NCBI GenBank assembly: GCA_937877625.1
Contig: CALFJG010000072.1
Coordinates: 84,579-148,578, forward strand
Length of the DNA: 64,000 nt
Reading direction: 5' to 3'
Origin: an uncultured Prevotellaceae bacterium
Lineage (GTDB): Bacteria; Bacteroidota; Bacteroidia; Bacteroidales; Bacteroidaceae
Made by a program: the position numbers and the translations under genes. The notes beneath the pieces were generated by a model. The model ran no database searches. It worked only from the letters and a program-made list of their open reading frames with translations, and had not been told where the DNA came from. Shown piece after piece: positions 17,645-27,022 of the stretch (position 1 is its first letter; every line of letters starts with the position of its first letter).

Positions 17645-17676
17645 TTAACAAAAAGATAAAGAAATGATTTACAATC

Positions 17677-20301
17677 TTACTTTTCATAGAATATCAATCC
17701 GCCATTAGTTGTTACACCTCGTGCTGAAACAACAACTTTATTCAAGGGATATGCTCCAGCAAAGAACTGAACTACCACATTACCATTAACATCGCTTTTT
17801 ATATAAGGATTCCAATAAAGAGTTCGTCGCTTGTCGGCAGATGTAGGAAAGTCGGTGGTATGATAATCGGGATGATAGAACTCGGCCGGAATAGAAAAAC
17901 CATGTATCGTACGCTTTTCCACGCCACGCTTGCTACGAAAATAAGCATAGTCGGGTCGGGTGTAAAGAAAGATAGCCGTAGGATTAAGGCTCTCAAGTTC
18001 AGAAACAACAACAGAAGCAGGCAGGAAAGGCCTCCAAAGCACAGGTTCGCGCATTAACACGATACTTTTTACTTCATCTGCAAATATCAGCGGATCATCT
18101 CCTTTGTAGCGTTGCAAGAAAAGTTCATTGTCCACAAACACCATTGCTGGACGCCCGGCATAGCGAAACATATAGACATTAGGCGTAGAGACATTACTAT
18201 TGCTATCGCCAATGGTTTCAAGAAGCTTCATATACTGCTTATCATTGGTGTCAAGATCAGGAAAATAATCAAATGCTTCGTCCTGCTCTCGCAACACATC
18301 CCAAATAAGCCCTGGATCTCCACCGCTATCTTTAATCTGCTCCACTATTTGCTCCATATTATAATAAGTGGTTGCCCGGCGCATTCCTGCTGTTTCACCT
18401 CCGAGATAGGTATAGGTTCCTCCTCTCAATCCACGGTAGCCTCGGTGTGTTATCGTTGCTTCTCCTATCTGCCCCTGAAATTTAGCTGGAATTTCTGTTT
18501 CCTCAGAAACGTCTGGGATTTCTGCATCCACTTGTGCCGTATCCTCTGGGCTATAAAGTGGTGGACTTATCTGCATCTCTTGAGTTGCAAAAGAACGTGC
18601 GGGAGGGCAGAACCATCTATTGAGAGCTACACGACTCCATACGGGTTTGCCATCTACTCGTGTTGTAAACTGAGCTATCCAGTCACCTATATAATCTTCG
18701 TTGGAAGCAAAAGCAAAACCACCGGCACTATCCGTTAGTGCTGTGCTACGAAGATGGTATCCCGCTTTGTTGAACATTGTTAAACCGAGTGTCACACCAG
18801 ATCGTGGCCGCTCGCGGTTAGAATTTTTGAGGACTCGCCCCTGGAGGAGAAGGCGATCTTCTACGGGATATTCTAAATTAAAACTATCACGACCCGCCAT
18901 CACCTCAAAACGATTTCGCATCCACCCCTGCACCATCAGCAAGTTATCAAGCGCGGTGCGACGCTCTGGCTCCTCGGCAGAAAAGTACCACTGCGGATCT
19001 TCCACATAGCCACGCAACTCACTACATAGCAGTAGCTCGGTTGCTAAATCTTCATCAGGTGTCGCACATAATTCGGAGGTTCTATCTCTCACTGCGAGCG
19101 AAAAAGTGCTTTGCACTGGTTTTCCAAAAACATTACGAAGTGCTATCTGAAGCTTTACGGGCGAGAAAGGTTTGTAATTAGGAACACTTTGTTTCACCTC
19201 CATACTAATACGCCGCGCAGTAGGCGGTCCCCATACGAGACGTCGTGCTAAGGAATGTCCTTGACTATTAAAAAGCTCTATCCGATTTACCCCGTCGCCA
19301 AGCAACTTGCGACTTATTTGAAGTTCTACAGGCAACTCTCCCACTGTAAGTGTGTCAAAATACACAGCCTCATCACGGCACATCACTGCTATAGCAAGAA
19401 GTTCCGGTTTTGCCTCCTCTCTTCGTGCTACGACAACATCAAGATCTCCGTTCATATTGGCAGAAAGAGCATAATCGGCTGCCTCATTCACAGAAGGCAG
19501 ATCAAAACGCGTCCCTCGCACTTTGGCGTAAGCCTGATCTATGTTTGCAGGCAACAAAAAAGAGCCCATACCGAGATGAAGCGGAACGGAAGTAAGGAGG
19601 AGTTTGTGAGTGAGACCATTATATATATATATGGTGTCCTTGAGTGCCGTGCTTTCACCTTCCTCTGTTAAGGTATATGCTATACGAGTTGGTAAACCTT
19701 TCACACGGTTTCCGCCTTCTGGATAAAAACACAAACGCGGTTTCTTACTTCGCGAAAAGTTGAACGGTCGTGGATGCCCATGGCGTAAATCGGCTTCTAC
19801 ACGTGGACGTATTATTTCTAACGGTGCAGCATCGCTATTTGCTTCGGCCTTAAACACAGGCACCACGCGTGAGAAACAAGCCTCACCGCCCCAACTAAGC
19901 ATCTCGCGAGTATAGGCACGTACCTCATAAAAAGCACCACCTCGTACTGGTAGTTCTAACTTAAATTCGCCGTTAGCACCACCTAAGGAATCCACGCGCA
20001 ACAGTTTTCGGAAAATTATATCGCCGTCGGTATTGAGTAATTCAGCATAAAGCACACGGCTCAAAGGTGCGGGGCAGAGCGATGAAGCGCGCACTACATA
20101 GGCTTTAAACCAGATTGTCTCTCCCTCAAAATACGCATTGTTGTCTAAATGTAAATAAACAGCCTCACGGGGATAACGATAATCAAACTCAGAGAGTGCA
20201 GCAAACTGCGCCACCAAGTCTGTTGGTATTTTTTCCGTCTGCGCTAAGCCTTTGAAAACAAACGCCACAACAATCAAGAATAATATAGAAAAGCGTTTCA
20301 T
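17677..20301 (-). CDS. Secreted MG2/plug-domain-like envelope protein (874 aa)
   Basis: The product has a signal peptide (FSILFLIVVAFVFKGLAQ). An alpha-2-macroglobulin MG2-like start follows (EAVYLHLDNNAYFEGETIWF, then GEFKLELPVRGGAFYEVRAYT). Later segments include NLLMVQGWMRNRFEVMAG and a region resembling a TonB-receptor plug (FRYAGRPAMVFVDNELFLQR). Proteins of this kind are common in Bacteroidetes and lack a barrel of their own. Their function is not established; roles in envelope assembly or in work with TonB systems have been suggested. The stop lies 32 bp from the MITE end. The neighbour upstream is aroB, separated by 235 bp that include a palindromic repeat. Confidence 0.7.
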   Translation of the reverse strand: MKRFSILFLIVVAFVFKGLAQTEKIPTDLVAQFAALSEFDYRYPREAVYLHLDNNAYFEGETIWFKAYVVRASSLCPAPLSRVLYAELLNTDGDIIFRKLLRVDSLGGANGEFKLELPVRGGAFYEVRAYTREMLSWGGEACFSRVVPVFKAEANSDAAPLEIIRPRVEADLRHGHPRPFNFSRSKKPRLCFYPEGGNRVKGLPTRIAYTLTEEGESTALKDTIYIYNGLTHKLLLTSVPLHLGMGSFLLPANIDQAYAKVRGTRFDLPSVNEAADYALSANMNGDLDVVVARREEAKPELLAIAVMCRDEAVYFDTLTVGELPVELQISRKLLGDGVNRIELFNSQGHSLARRLVWGPPTARRISMEVKQSVPNYKPFSPVKLQIALRNVFGKPVQSTFSLAVRDRTSELCATPDEDLATELLLCSELRGYVEDPQWYFSAEEPERRTALDNLLMVQGWMRNRFEVMAGRDSFNLEYPVEDRLLLQGRVLKNSNRERPRSGVTLGLTMFNKAGYHLRSTALTDSAGGFAFASNEDYIGDWIAQFTTRVDGKPVWSRVALNRWFCPPARSFATQEMQISPPLYSPEDTAQVDAEIPDVSEETEIPAKFQGQIGEATITHRGYRGLRGGTYTYLGGETAGMRRATTYYNMEQIVEQIKDSGGDPGLIWDVLREQDEAFDYFPDLDTNDKQYMKLLETIGDSNSNVSTPNVYMFRYAGRPAMVFVDNELFLQRYKGDDPLIFADEVKSIVLMREPVLWRPFLPASVVVSELESLNPTAIFLYTRPDYAYFRSKRGVEKRTIHGFSIPAEFYHPDYHTTDFPTSADKRRTLYWNPYIKSDVNGNVVVQFFAGAYPLNKVVVSARGVTTNGGLIFYEK

Positions 20302-20479
20302 TGGTTAAAGGTATGTTCTCTTTATTAAAGAATGATCTTTGTTTGTTCTTTTCGACATATCTGCCGCCAAGCCTTTGACACGTAGTGCGCTAAACATCGG
20401 CGGGCTTAATGACAAATCGGCTCAAAAGAACGTAAGAGCTATTCAAGACTAACTTATAGAATCCACCCAAAAGCGAAAA

Positions 20480-20544
20480 AAGTTTTAAGAAGCTTAAAAG
20501 GTTTCAACCCGCATGGATTAAAACCTTTTAAGCTCCTTAAACTT
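20480..20544. repeat. Palindromic repeat covering the aroB stop codon
   Basis: The left arm at 20480-20504 contains GAAGCTTAAAAGGTTT. The right arm at 20521-20544 (AAACCTTTTAAGCTCC...) is its complement, with one mismatch and one extra base over about 24 bp. The loop is about 16 bp. The aroB stop (20537-20539) lies within the right arm. It belongs to the same family as the palindromes at 13693, 47346 and 54906. The rest of the 20302-20536 gap holds nothing else I can identify. Confidence 0.8.
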
Positions 20545-21565
20545 GATTTAATGCTTGTATAATCTGTCTCTCTGTAGCTTGATTGTCAAGGCTTGGACAT
20601 CCCACATCAGAAAGAAGTGTAAAGTTTATATGTCCTGCGGTGTTTTTTTTGTCATGGCGCATAAATTGGAGCAATGCGGGATAGTCTTTATCCGAAAGAG
20701 GGAATGTACCATAATACTGATGTACAAAACGCAAAGTCTCCTGCATTTTCTCCTCCGGAAAATCTGTAAGCAAACAAGCGAGATAGAGTTCACAACAAAG
20801 CCCAAAAGCCACGGCATAACCATGAAGTATCGGCCTCCCTCGTTGCAGAGCTAAACTCTCAAAGGCGTGGCCAAACGTATGTCCGAGGTTCAGTGCTTTG
20901 CGCAAGGAATGTTCGTGAGGGTCGCGCTCCACAATACTACTCTTCACAGCAATACTTTGCTCCACCATCTGTTGCAACGCGCCAAGATTGGGATGCTCAA
21001 GCGAAAAATTTATATGGTCGTACCACATCTCTTCGCTACTCAATAAAGCATGTTTCAACATCTCAGCATAGCCCGAACGCAGGTTCTCGTCATCAAGGGT
21101 ATGAAGGAACGAGGTGTCAATTACCACGGCTTCGCTATTGCGAAAAGCACCTATTTCGTTTTTCAATCCGCTAAAGTTAATGCCAGTCTTCCCGCCTACA
21201 GCAGCATCTACCATAGAAAGGAGAGTGGTGGGGATATTTACGAAACGTATGCCACGCTTAAATGTAGCCGCCGCAAAACCACCGATGTCGGTTATCATAC
21301 CGCCACCGAGATTTACGAGCAGAGAATGTCGGGAAGCACCGCCGTTGATTAACGCCTGCCAAATTTTGCAAAGAGACTCTATACCCTTATTGGCATCACT
21401 CGCTCCTATCACTATAGGCACAGCATTCTTAAGAGCCGTATTTGCCACCAAGGGAAAGCATAATCTCTCTGTGTTCTCGTCCATCAACAGAAAGAGACCA
21501 TCACAAGATATTTTGGTTAGTAAACTATCCAACTCTTCTATAGTCTTCTGGACGTAATATATCAT
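20537..21565 (-). CDS. aroB: 3-dehydroquinate synthase
   Basis: AroB catalyses the second step of the shikimate pathway, turning DAHP into 3-dehydroquinate with NAD and a divalent metal. The 342-aa product has the NAD-binding segment NLGGGMITDIGGFAAATFKRG, then FVNIPTTLLSMVDAAVGGKTG, LKNEIGAF, the SGYAEMLKHALL block and the metal-binding NLGHTFGHAFE. Length is normal. It lies 43 bp downstream of the large secreted repeat protein on the same strand and could be read with it. The shared transcript would be coincidental functionally. Confidence 0.95.
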   Translation of the reverse strand: MIYYVQKTIEELDSLLTKISCDGLFLLMDENTERLCFPLVANTALKNAVPIVIGASDANKGIESLCKIWQALINGGASRHSLLVNLGGGMITDIGGFAAATFKRGIRFVNIPTTLLSMVDAAVGGKTGINFSGLKNEIGAFRNSEAVVIDTSFLHTLDDENLRSGYAEMLKHALLSSEEMWYDHINFSLEHPNLGALQQMVEQSIAVKSSIVERDPHEHSLRKALNLGHTFGHAFESLALQRGRPILHGYAVAFGLCCELYLACLLTDFPEEKMQETLRFVHQYYGTFPLSDKDYPALLQFMRHDKKNTAGHINFTLLSDVGCPSLDNQATERQIIQALNQV

Positions 21566-21608
21566 AGGCTTTTAGGCTTTATGTGTGTTCCACTTATAGA
21601 ACTGGGCT

Positions 21609-24395
21609 TTATTGAGTGACAACAACCTTACGTCCCTTATAGATAAAGATTCCAGGACGCGAAGGTGTGTTCACTGGGCGGCCTTGAATGTCGTACCACT
21701 TTCCTATAACGTCAGAAGCGTTACCTATTGATATTTGTTCTATTGCCGTAGGAAGAGCTATGGCTAACGTTGCGGCTTCGGTGGTTTCGCGGTCAAGATA
21801 GGCTGTATAAGCTTTCAGTGTGCCATCACTCAAAACAAACGCGGCTTCTTCACCGAGAACAAAGGCTGCATTGCTTTCAGCAGTAGTGCGCTTCTCTACA
21901 CCAACCAATAAGTTAGCCTCAGGCGTTTCTTCCGTGTTGTTTTCCATTTGTGAAAGGACGTATTCACCTGGTTCATCACTGATTATCAAAGCGGGTGTAA
22001 AAGCAGGAACAACACCGTCAGGGAGTGTTTCTATAGTTACGCTTGCTTCGCCTTTTTCTGTGATTGCAGCTGCTGTGAGATTACTTGGGAGAGCTACACT
22101 GAAAGGCAAGTAGATTGTAGTAGCAGCAAAAGCTCCCGTACCTTGAGTCTCTATAACAAACTGTTTGACAGGTTCTATAATCCAAGAAGCCGTTTCCGCT
22201 GTGTTACGTCCTCCGGTGAGTACACCCTCTTCTGTGAGATTTATATAGTTGTTGCTACCTGTTGTACCTCCATCGCGAAGAAGCCAAGCCGAGTGTGTGT
22301 CTGTGGGATTTGTTATACTATAACTATGCGTAGCAGGTTCGTCCAGCATTGTAATGTCACGTGTACCTGATGCCACACCGAGGAATTTTCCATTTTCAGG
22401 ATTGAGTACATAATATGTTCCGATATTACCTACGGGCAAGATACGCCACAACTGACTGCGGTCGCTTGTAGCAGCAGTCTTTGCCGAAAGCGTTGTAGCA
22501 TCCACAGGGGCTGAAAATACTACTGAACCATCAGGGCTAACAATCCTATAGAGTTGATTACGCTCTATCGTCACTCGCTCTGTATCGCTACAGAATTGGT
22601 TGTATGACGTTTGCAAATTGTTGAAAGCCGTATTTGTGAGACTGTAATCTTCTGCTGCTACCACAAGCGTTTCCACACTGCCACCTACATACTGCCCAAC
22701 GTTTGTGCCGATATTTGCTGAAACCTCAGCTGCAAAGTCTTGCATAGTTACTGCAGCCTCGGTAATCACTACAGGAGCTGCTGTACTCATCACACTTAGT
22801 TTACGCTGCCCATCATCCGCGAGATAGACTGTATTCTTCGCTCCTACCGGCGACATATACCAAGTACCCGTTGTACCTCCATTGCTAATTGCCCAGAAAG
22901 GAAACTCTCCCTCTTGAATAAAGGGTAAGTCAGTGCTTATAGGCTCGTCTTTTAAGGCAAGCGAGCGTGCTGTACCTGCCGAGCGATTATATACGCGATA
23001 ACCTTCTACGTTATTACCTACAAAGCACCATAGATCGTTGTCGGTAATAGAAGATAACTCAGAAGAACTCAAATAGTAGTGGCTCGGCGCATCGGCTGCA
23101 TATCTCATATAACGTCCATCTACATTGATGGTGTACCAACGTGTAGTGTCAGCAAACGCATTCTCTGCTATTGTGGTAGGCACTACAGGCTGGCTTCTCA
23201 GACTACGTTCATAGTAAACATAAACTACGGTAGGTGCAGTCACAGCGGAGGTGGCAGAAGTGATGCCATCAGCAGCTTTCATTGACAAACGCTTATAACC
23301 TGAAAAAGTAGGCGCACTCAAACGATTCGTACTCTTAGCATAAGTTTGCACATCCATTAAACGGCTATATTGCCCATCTGTTTCGTAGCAGATATAGGTA
23401 ACAGGGAAATACTTGTCAGAATTTGCGAGCGTAACAGGAATAAGTTGATAGCGTGAATTACCTTCGCTGGAACTCCATCCCACGGGCTTTGCACTCTGTG
23501 CGTTGATATACTGTGAAGAAGCGGCATTGTAAAGGTTGAAACTACCGGCCGTACTACTGGCTGTGATGGTAAACGTAATAGGCACTTCGCCTGTGGCTAC
23601 AGTAGAACCCGACAAACCCGAGATAAAATTACCCGTAACACCTGTTTCTATTGTATAGGTGTCACCAATTTTGTGGAAGGTAAAGACATAAGGCATCGCG
23701 GTGATATTGTTCTTTGCCGGGGCACTTGCATTAAAAGAAAGGGCATCACCGGTGTCGAAAGCATATTTTGACATTCCTGTGCTATAAAGAAGGAATGATG
23801 CCCCATCGGTAATATCGCTGATGGAACTAATGCGTGTACCTATATTGGAGATTATGGGAACATTCGTTTGCTGTGTTACAGTGAGCCATACGGCAGATTG
23901 TATTTTGATTTGATGGTCATCAGATAACGTTCCTGCAACCTCAAAAGAAAGTGCATCGGGCTGAGAGGCACTCTCGCCCTGCACCAATATACTCCCACTA
24001 CTACTCCCGCTAAGTCCTATTACTCCGCCACTTGTATAGGCGTACCAAGTAGCAGGTTCGGCAGCAGGAGAAAGAAAGATGGGTGTAGCAGCTTCAACAA
24101 GCGGGCAAACACCCTCCGCTGTGGAGAGGAAAGTGCTATCTGAGAGGTTATAAAGAAAATAAGCCCCGAGAGTCTCGCTATATACCACGCCCCATTTGTG
24201 GCTCTCATCGGCAGTTGCTACCGTACGAGCATCAGTACAAGCCTTTCCATCTTTTGCATAGAGATAGCCCTTTGAACCTTGACGAATATAATAGGACTGT
24301 GTGGCACTTATTTCGCTAAGCGAAGAAATATCCTCGGCAAAAGCTACGACTATGCCGAGCAAAAGAAAAAACAAAAAAGATATATTGCGTTTCAT
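21609..24395 (-). CDS. Large secreted repeat protein, possibly lectin-like, with C-terminal sorting-type tail (928 aa)
   Basis: There is a signal peptide (ISFLFFLLLGIVVAFA). The body is made of recurring beta-rich stretches, each with Trp, Tyr and Asn clusters: YYIRQGSKGYLYAKDGK, FTFHKIGDTYTIETGVTGNF, RWYTINVDGRYMRYAADAP, and LWRILPVGNIGTYYVLNPEN. They resemble ricin-type beta-trefoil repeats in spacing; this is a visual inference. The end, WYDIQGRPV...PGIFIYKGRKVVV, matches tails of surface proteins from Prevotella-like species, perhaps a type IX secretion signal. It starts 27 bp after the M60 protease gene and probably shares its transcript, so it may bind the glycans that protease attacks. 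Confidence 0.6.
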   Translation of the reverse strand: MKRNISFLFFLLLGIVVAFAEDISSLSEISATQSYYIRQGSKGYLYAKDGKACTDARTVATADESHKWGVVYSETLGAYFLYNLSDSTFLSTAEGVCPLVEAATPIFLSPAAEPATWYAYTSGGVIGLSGSSSGSILVQGESASQPDALSFEVAGTLSDDHQIKIQSAVWLTVTQQTNVPIISNIGTRISSISDITDGASFLLYSTGMSKYAFDTGDALSFNASAPAKNNITAMPYVFTFHKIGDTYTIETGVTGNFISGLSGSTVATGEVPITFTITASSTAGSFNLYNAASSQYINAQSAKPVGWSSSEGNSRYQLIPVTLANSDKYFPVTYICYETDGQYSRLMDVQTYAKSTNRLSAPTFSGYKRLSMKAADGITSATSAVTAPTVVYVYYERSLRSQPVVPTTIAENAFADTTRWYTINVDGRYMRYAADAPSHYYLSSSELSSITDNDLWCFVGNNVEGYRVYNRSAGTARSLALKDEPISTDLPFIQEGEFPFWAISNGGTTGTWYMSPVGAKNTVYLADDGQRKLSVMSTAAPVVITEAAVTMQDFAAEVSANIGTNVGQYVGGSVETLVVAAEDYSLTNTAFNNLQTSYNQFCSDTERVTIERNQLYRIVSPDGSVVFSAPVDATTLSAKTAATSDRSQLWRILPVGNIGTYYVLNPENGKFLGVASGTRDITMLDEPATHSYSITNPTDTHSAWLLRDGGTTGSNNYINLTEEGVLTGGRNTAETASWIIEPVKQFVIETQGTGAFAATTIYLPFSVALPSNLTAAAITEKGEASVTIETLPDGVVPAFTPALIISDEPGEYVLSQMENNTEETPEANLLVGVEKRTTAESNAAFVLGEEAAFVLSDGTLKAYTAYLDRETTEAATLAIALPTAIEQISIGNASDVIGKWYDIQGRPVNTPSRPGIFIYKGRKVVVTQ

Positions 24396-24422
24396 AATGA
24401 CAATGGTATTAAAAAGGACTGA

Positions 24423-26978
24423 TTAAGGTTCATAGCATTTCACGCGCGTACCATCGCAGCCCACCGCCATAATATAGGCGGGTGAAGTGCTTTCCGACGA
24501 GGTCTTCCAAATAGCATAAGTATAGCGATCAGAGCCTTGAGTATCGCCTAATCCATATATTGTGGCGTGAAGCAGGTTGCCTTCTGCATCGTACGTTTCA
24601 TAGCCCACAGCTCCTTGCCACACGTAGTTATCTACTTTAACAACGGTATGTCCGTTGAGCGAGGTACGCGTGCAGCCAGTGTTAGCAGGAATAAGAGCGT
24701 CAAGCTTCACATTGTCTCGGAAGATATGCATATTATAGGCATTCATATATACCAACTCGGCAGGCACGGCAGTATATCCTTTGTTATTTATTAGGTTTCT
24801 GGCAGAATTGATCATACTACGCGTAATAGTGAGATAGCCACTTGTATAGTCGTCAATCGCTACGTTGTTCATCACCTTTAGCATACCTGCTTTCTCAAAG
24901 AATGGGAAGAAATTAAGTCCTGAAGTATTGCAGATTTCTTTCAAGAAGTTCATACGCTTGTTAGCATCGGAAGCAGAAGTGAGCGATGCTGTGGTACGTA
25001 TTTTTTCAAAGAAATCGGGGAAAGCATTGTAGGCTTTATCAGCCGCCATTGTGTAGAGCACCATTTGCCAAAGAGGAACGAGGCACACAAAGTGGTCAAT
25101 CGTTGTACTGCCATACTCCGTTTCTGTTTGCCAATAGTAGTCAGCTCCAGCATTGTTCACCACGTCCATATTGAGGAAGTTTTGCATACGTCCGCCGCGT
25201 ACGCTTCCTATAATACAGTTTATACGCTCGTCCTCCAAACGGAGTTGCGACCAAGGCAGTTTGTATTGCACCCAAGCGGAATAGATATTGTTAGTTACCT
25301 CGGTCATTCCCACCCAGCGGAAAGCAGCAAGCTGGTTGTTGTGACCTAATTCGTGGGCTAAGCCCCAGGACTCCAGGTTGATAGGTGTCACCCAGCCGCC
25401 GAACGATCCCCAAGCGCAATTAGAACCTTCGCTATTGGCAAAGAGTCCTGATACCACAGGCCGCACAAACTGATGATTTTTCGGTGCGCGATTGTGGCGG
25501 AACAAGCCCATTAATTCCCACTCTCGCCACACTACGCTGTCTAATTTCTGTGCCAATTCGACACCGCGAGCCGGACACTGCGCTTTGAGTGCATAGAGCG
25601 GGGCTACCACATGGACGCGCGGTGTAATGATGTCCATCACCTCGGCCTTGGCTTCGGCAAGCAGTTTTTTCCAATGTACATTATCATCGGTGTCAAGATT
25701 GAAATAGCCATTTTGTGTGCCGTAAAGGAAGTGGAGCTTCACAGGCTCAGAAGTGGCATAATCGGTACGATAGTAGAGCACGTAACTTGTGCCGCGATTG
25801 GTAGTATTGATAACGTTGAGTCCATCGTGGAGCGTGTACTTCGAATCGGCTCCTATACCGTCAAGTGCTAAGTTATATACTTCAAGTTGTACACTACTGC
25901 TACCTATCCCACTGGCTACAATCGCCGCCTTTTCGCCTGCTGCAAAGTATATACCCGTGGGATTTTCGTGCGAATCATAGTAAGCCGATGTCTTCAGTTC
26001 GGCTTGCAGATTTACGATAGGTCGGTAAGCCTCATACGTTCCCACACGATATGCTGTACTGTATGTGCCATCAAAAATATCTTGTGCCAGTTGTTTAGCC
26101 AGCGGATTTTCCACTGCGTCAATATCAGCCTGCGTTACGTCTGTACGAAGTACGGTATAGAGGTCGTCGGCAAAGAGTTCAAAACCTCCCGACGAAGAAC
26201 CGCTATCGTCCATAAACTGAATCTCGGCGGCAGAAATATAACTCTGATAACCTGCTGTGACACTAATACGCACGGACTTCACATTGTCCACACCGCCGCT
26301 ACCGAGGCTATATGTCTTCTGCGCATCATCGTTTTCATAATTTGCAGAGCCGTTTTCTGAGTAAGTCGTACCGTTCGTGCTGGTGCTTACTGTGATACTC
26401 TTAAAAACGCCCGTGCCGTTGCCTCGTGGCAAAATAAGAATACGATCAAGATGCTGTGGCTCGGCAAAGTTGAATGTTAGCGTCACAGGAAACGTGGTAG
26501 AACTGCTCCAGGTGCTATGATAGTATGTGCTGGTATTACCATCAAGCGCATTGGTTATTGGCGTATTCTCTCTACTACTCTCCGATGATGAAGCATAGGC
26601 TGATTGCACTGTTATTTGTCCGCTGGCGATAGCGGTAAAAGGAGTGGCAAGTTGCGTCAAGGCTATCGTCTTTGTTTCGCTATTACTTTCAATAGAAAGA
26701 TTGGCCGTGCGCTCCTCGCCGTCGTTTCGTGAGAAAGAAAGTAGCACACCATCAGCCACTTTTTGGGCTGTCACCCATGTGGCATCCGTAGTAGCCGTGT
26801 AGTCGGCACCGAAAGCCCCAATCTTCAGTGTTTGCTCGGCAAACGAAATGCTACGCGAGGCATCGCTGGCAATAACGAGGGGCGCATTTACTGACGGCAC
26901 CGGTGTCTGCGCTTGCACGGCAAAGAACGGAAGCAAGGCAAGCAACAGACTGCAAAATGTTTTCAAAATCGTTTTCAT
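24423..26978 (-). CDS. Secreted M60-family metalloprotease with BACON and discoidin domains
   Basis: The 851-aa product has a signal peptide ending ALLPFFAVQA. Next come a BACON domain (about 28-113, ATWVTAQKVADGVLLSFSRN), a F5/8 type C discoidin domain (about 118-235, NALDGNTSTYYHSTW) and the protease domain. The zinc site is H542-E-L-G-H546-N-N-Q with E560 as the third ligand, the HExxH...E pattern of M60/enhancin-like peptidases. Studied M60 enzymes from gut Bacteroides cut O-glycosylated mucins, and BACON and discoidin domains fit carbohydrate binding. It lacks the QGR-type tail of its downstream neighbour. A mucin-degrading role is inferred from the family. Confidence 0.88.
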   Translation of the reverse strand: MKTILKTFCSLLLALLPFFAVQAQTPVPSVNAPLVIASDASRSISFAEQTLKIGAFGADYTATTDATWVTAQKVADGVLLSFSRNDGEERTANLSIESNSETKTIALTQLATPFTAIASGQITVQSAYASSSESSRENTPITNALDGNTSTYYHSTWSSSTTFPVTLTFNFAEPQHLDRILILPRGNGTGVFKSITVSTSTNGTTYSENGSANYENDDAQKTYSLGSGGVDNVKSVRISVTAGYQSYISAAEIQFMDDSGSSSGGFELFADDLYTVLRTDVTQADIDAVENPLAKQLAQDIFDGTYSTAYRVGTYEAYRPIVNLQAELKTSAYYDSHENPTGIYFAAGEKAAIVASGIGSSSVQLEVYNLALDGIGADSKYTLHDGLNVINTTNRGTSYVLYYRTDYATSEPVKLHFLYGTQNGYFNLDTDDNVHWKKLLAEAKAEVMDIITPRVHVVAPLYALKAQCPARGVELAQKLDSVVWREWELMGLFRHNRAPKNHQFVRPVVSGLFANSEGSNCAWGSFGGWVTPINLESWGLAHELGHNNQLAAFRWVGMTEVTNNIYSAWVQYKLPWSQLRLEDERINCIIGSVRGGRMQNFLNMDVVNNAGADYYWQTETEYGSTTIDHFVCLVPLWQMVLYTMAADKAYNAFPDFFEKIRTTASLTSASDANKRMNFLKEICNTSGLNFFPFFEKAGMLKVMNNVAIDDYTSGYLTITRSMINSARNLINNKGYTAVPAELVYMNAYNMHIFRDNVKLDALIPANTGCTRTSLNGHTVVKVDNYVWQGAVGYETYDAEGNLLHATIYGLGDTQGSDRYTYAIWKTSSESTSPAYIMAVGCDGTRVKCYEP

Positions 26979-27022
26979 AGTAAAAAGGGTTAAGGTTTAG
27001 GGGATCCTCTATAATTCTCTAT

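Noticed and set aside
17270..17687. Several short open frames on the minus strand with Cys- and Ala-rich products
   Set aside because: They lie within the MITE, overlap each other in different frames, and have no coherent domain or start context.
18112..18738. Plus-strand frame of 208 codons opposite the MG2/plug-like gene
   Set aside because: Antisense by-product; composition is Cys-, His- and Ile-rich and no motif is present.
20302..20479. Possible tRNA or small RNA in the aroB gap
   Set aside because: I looked for clover-leaf pairing and a T-loop consensus (GGTTCGANTCC) and found neither.
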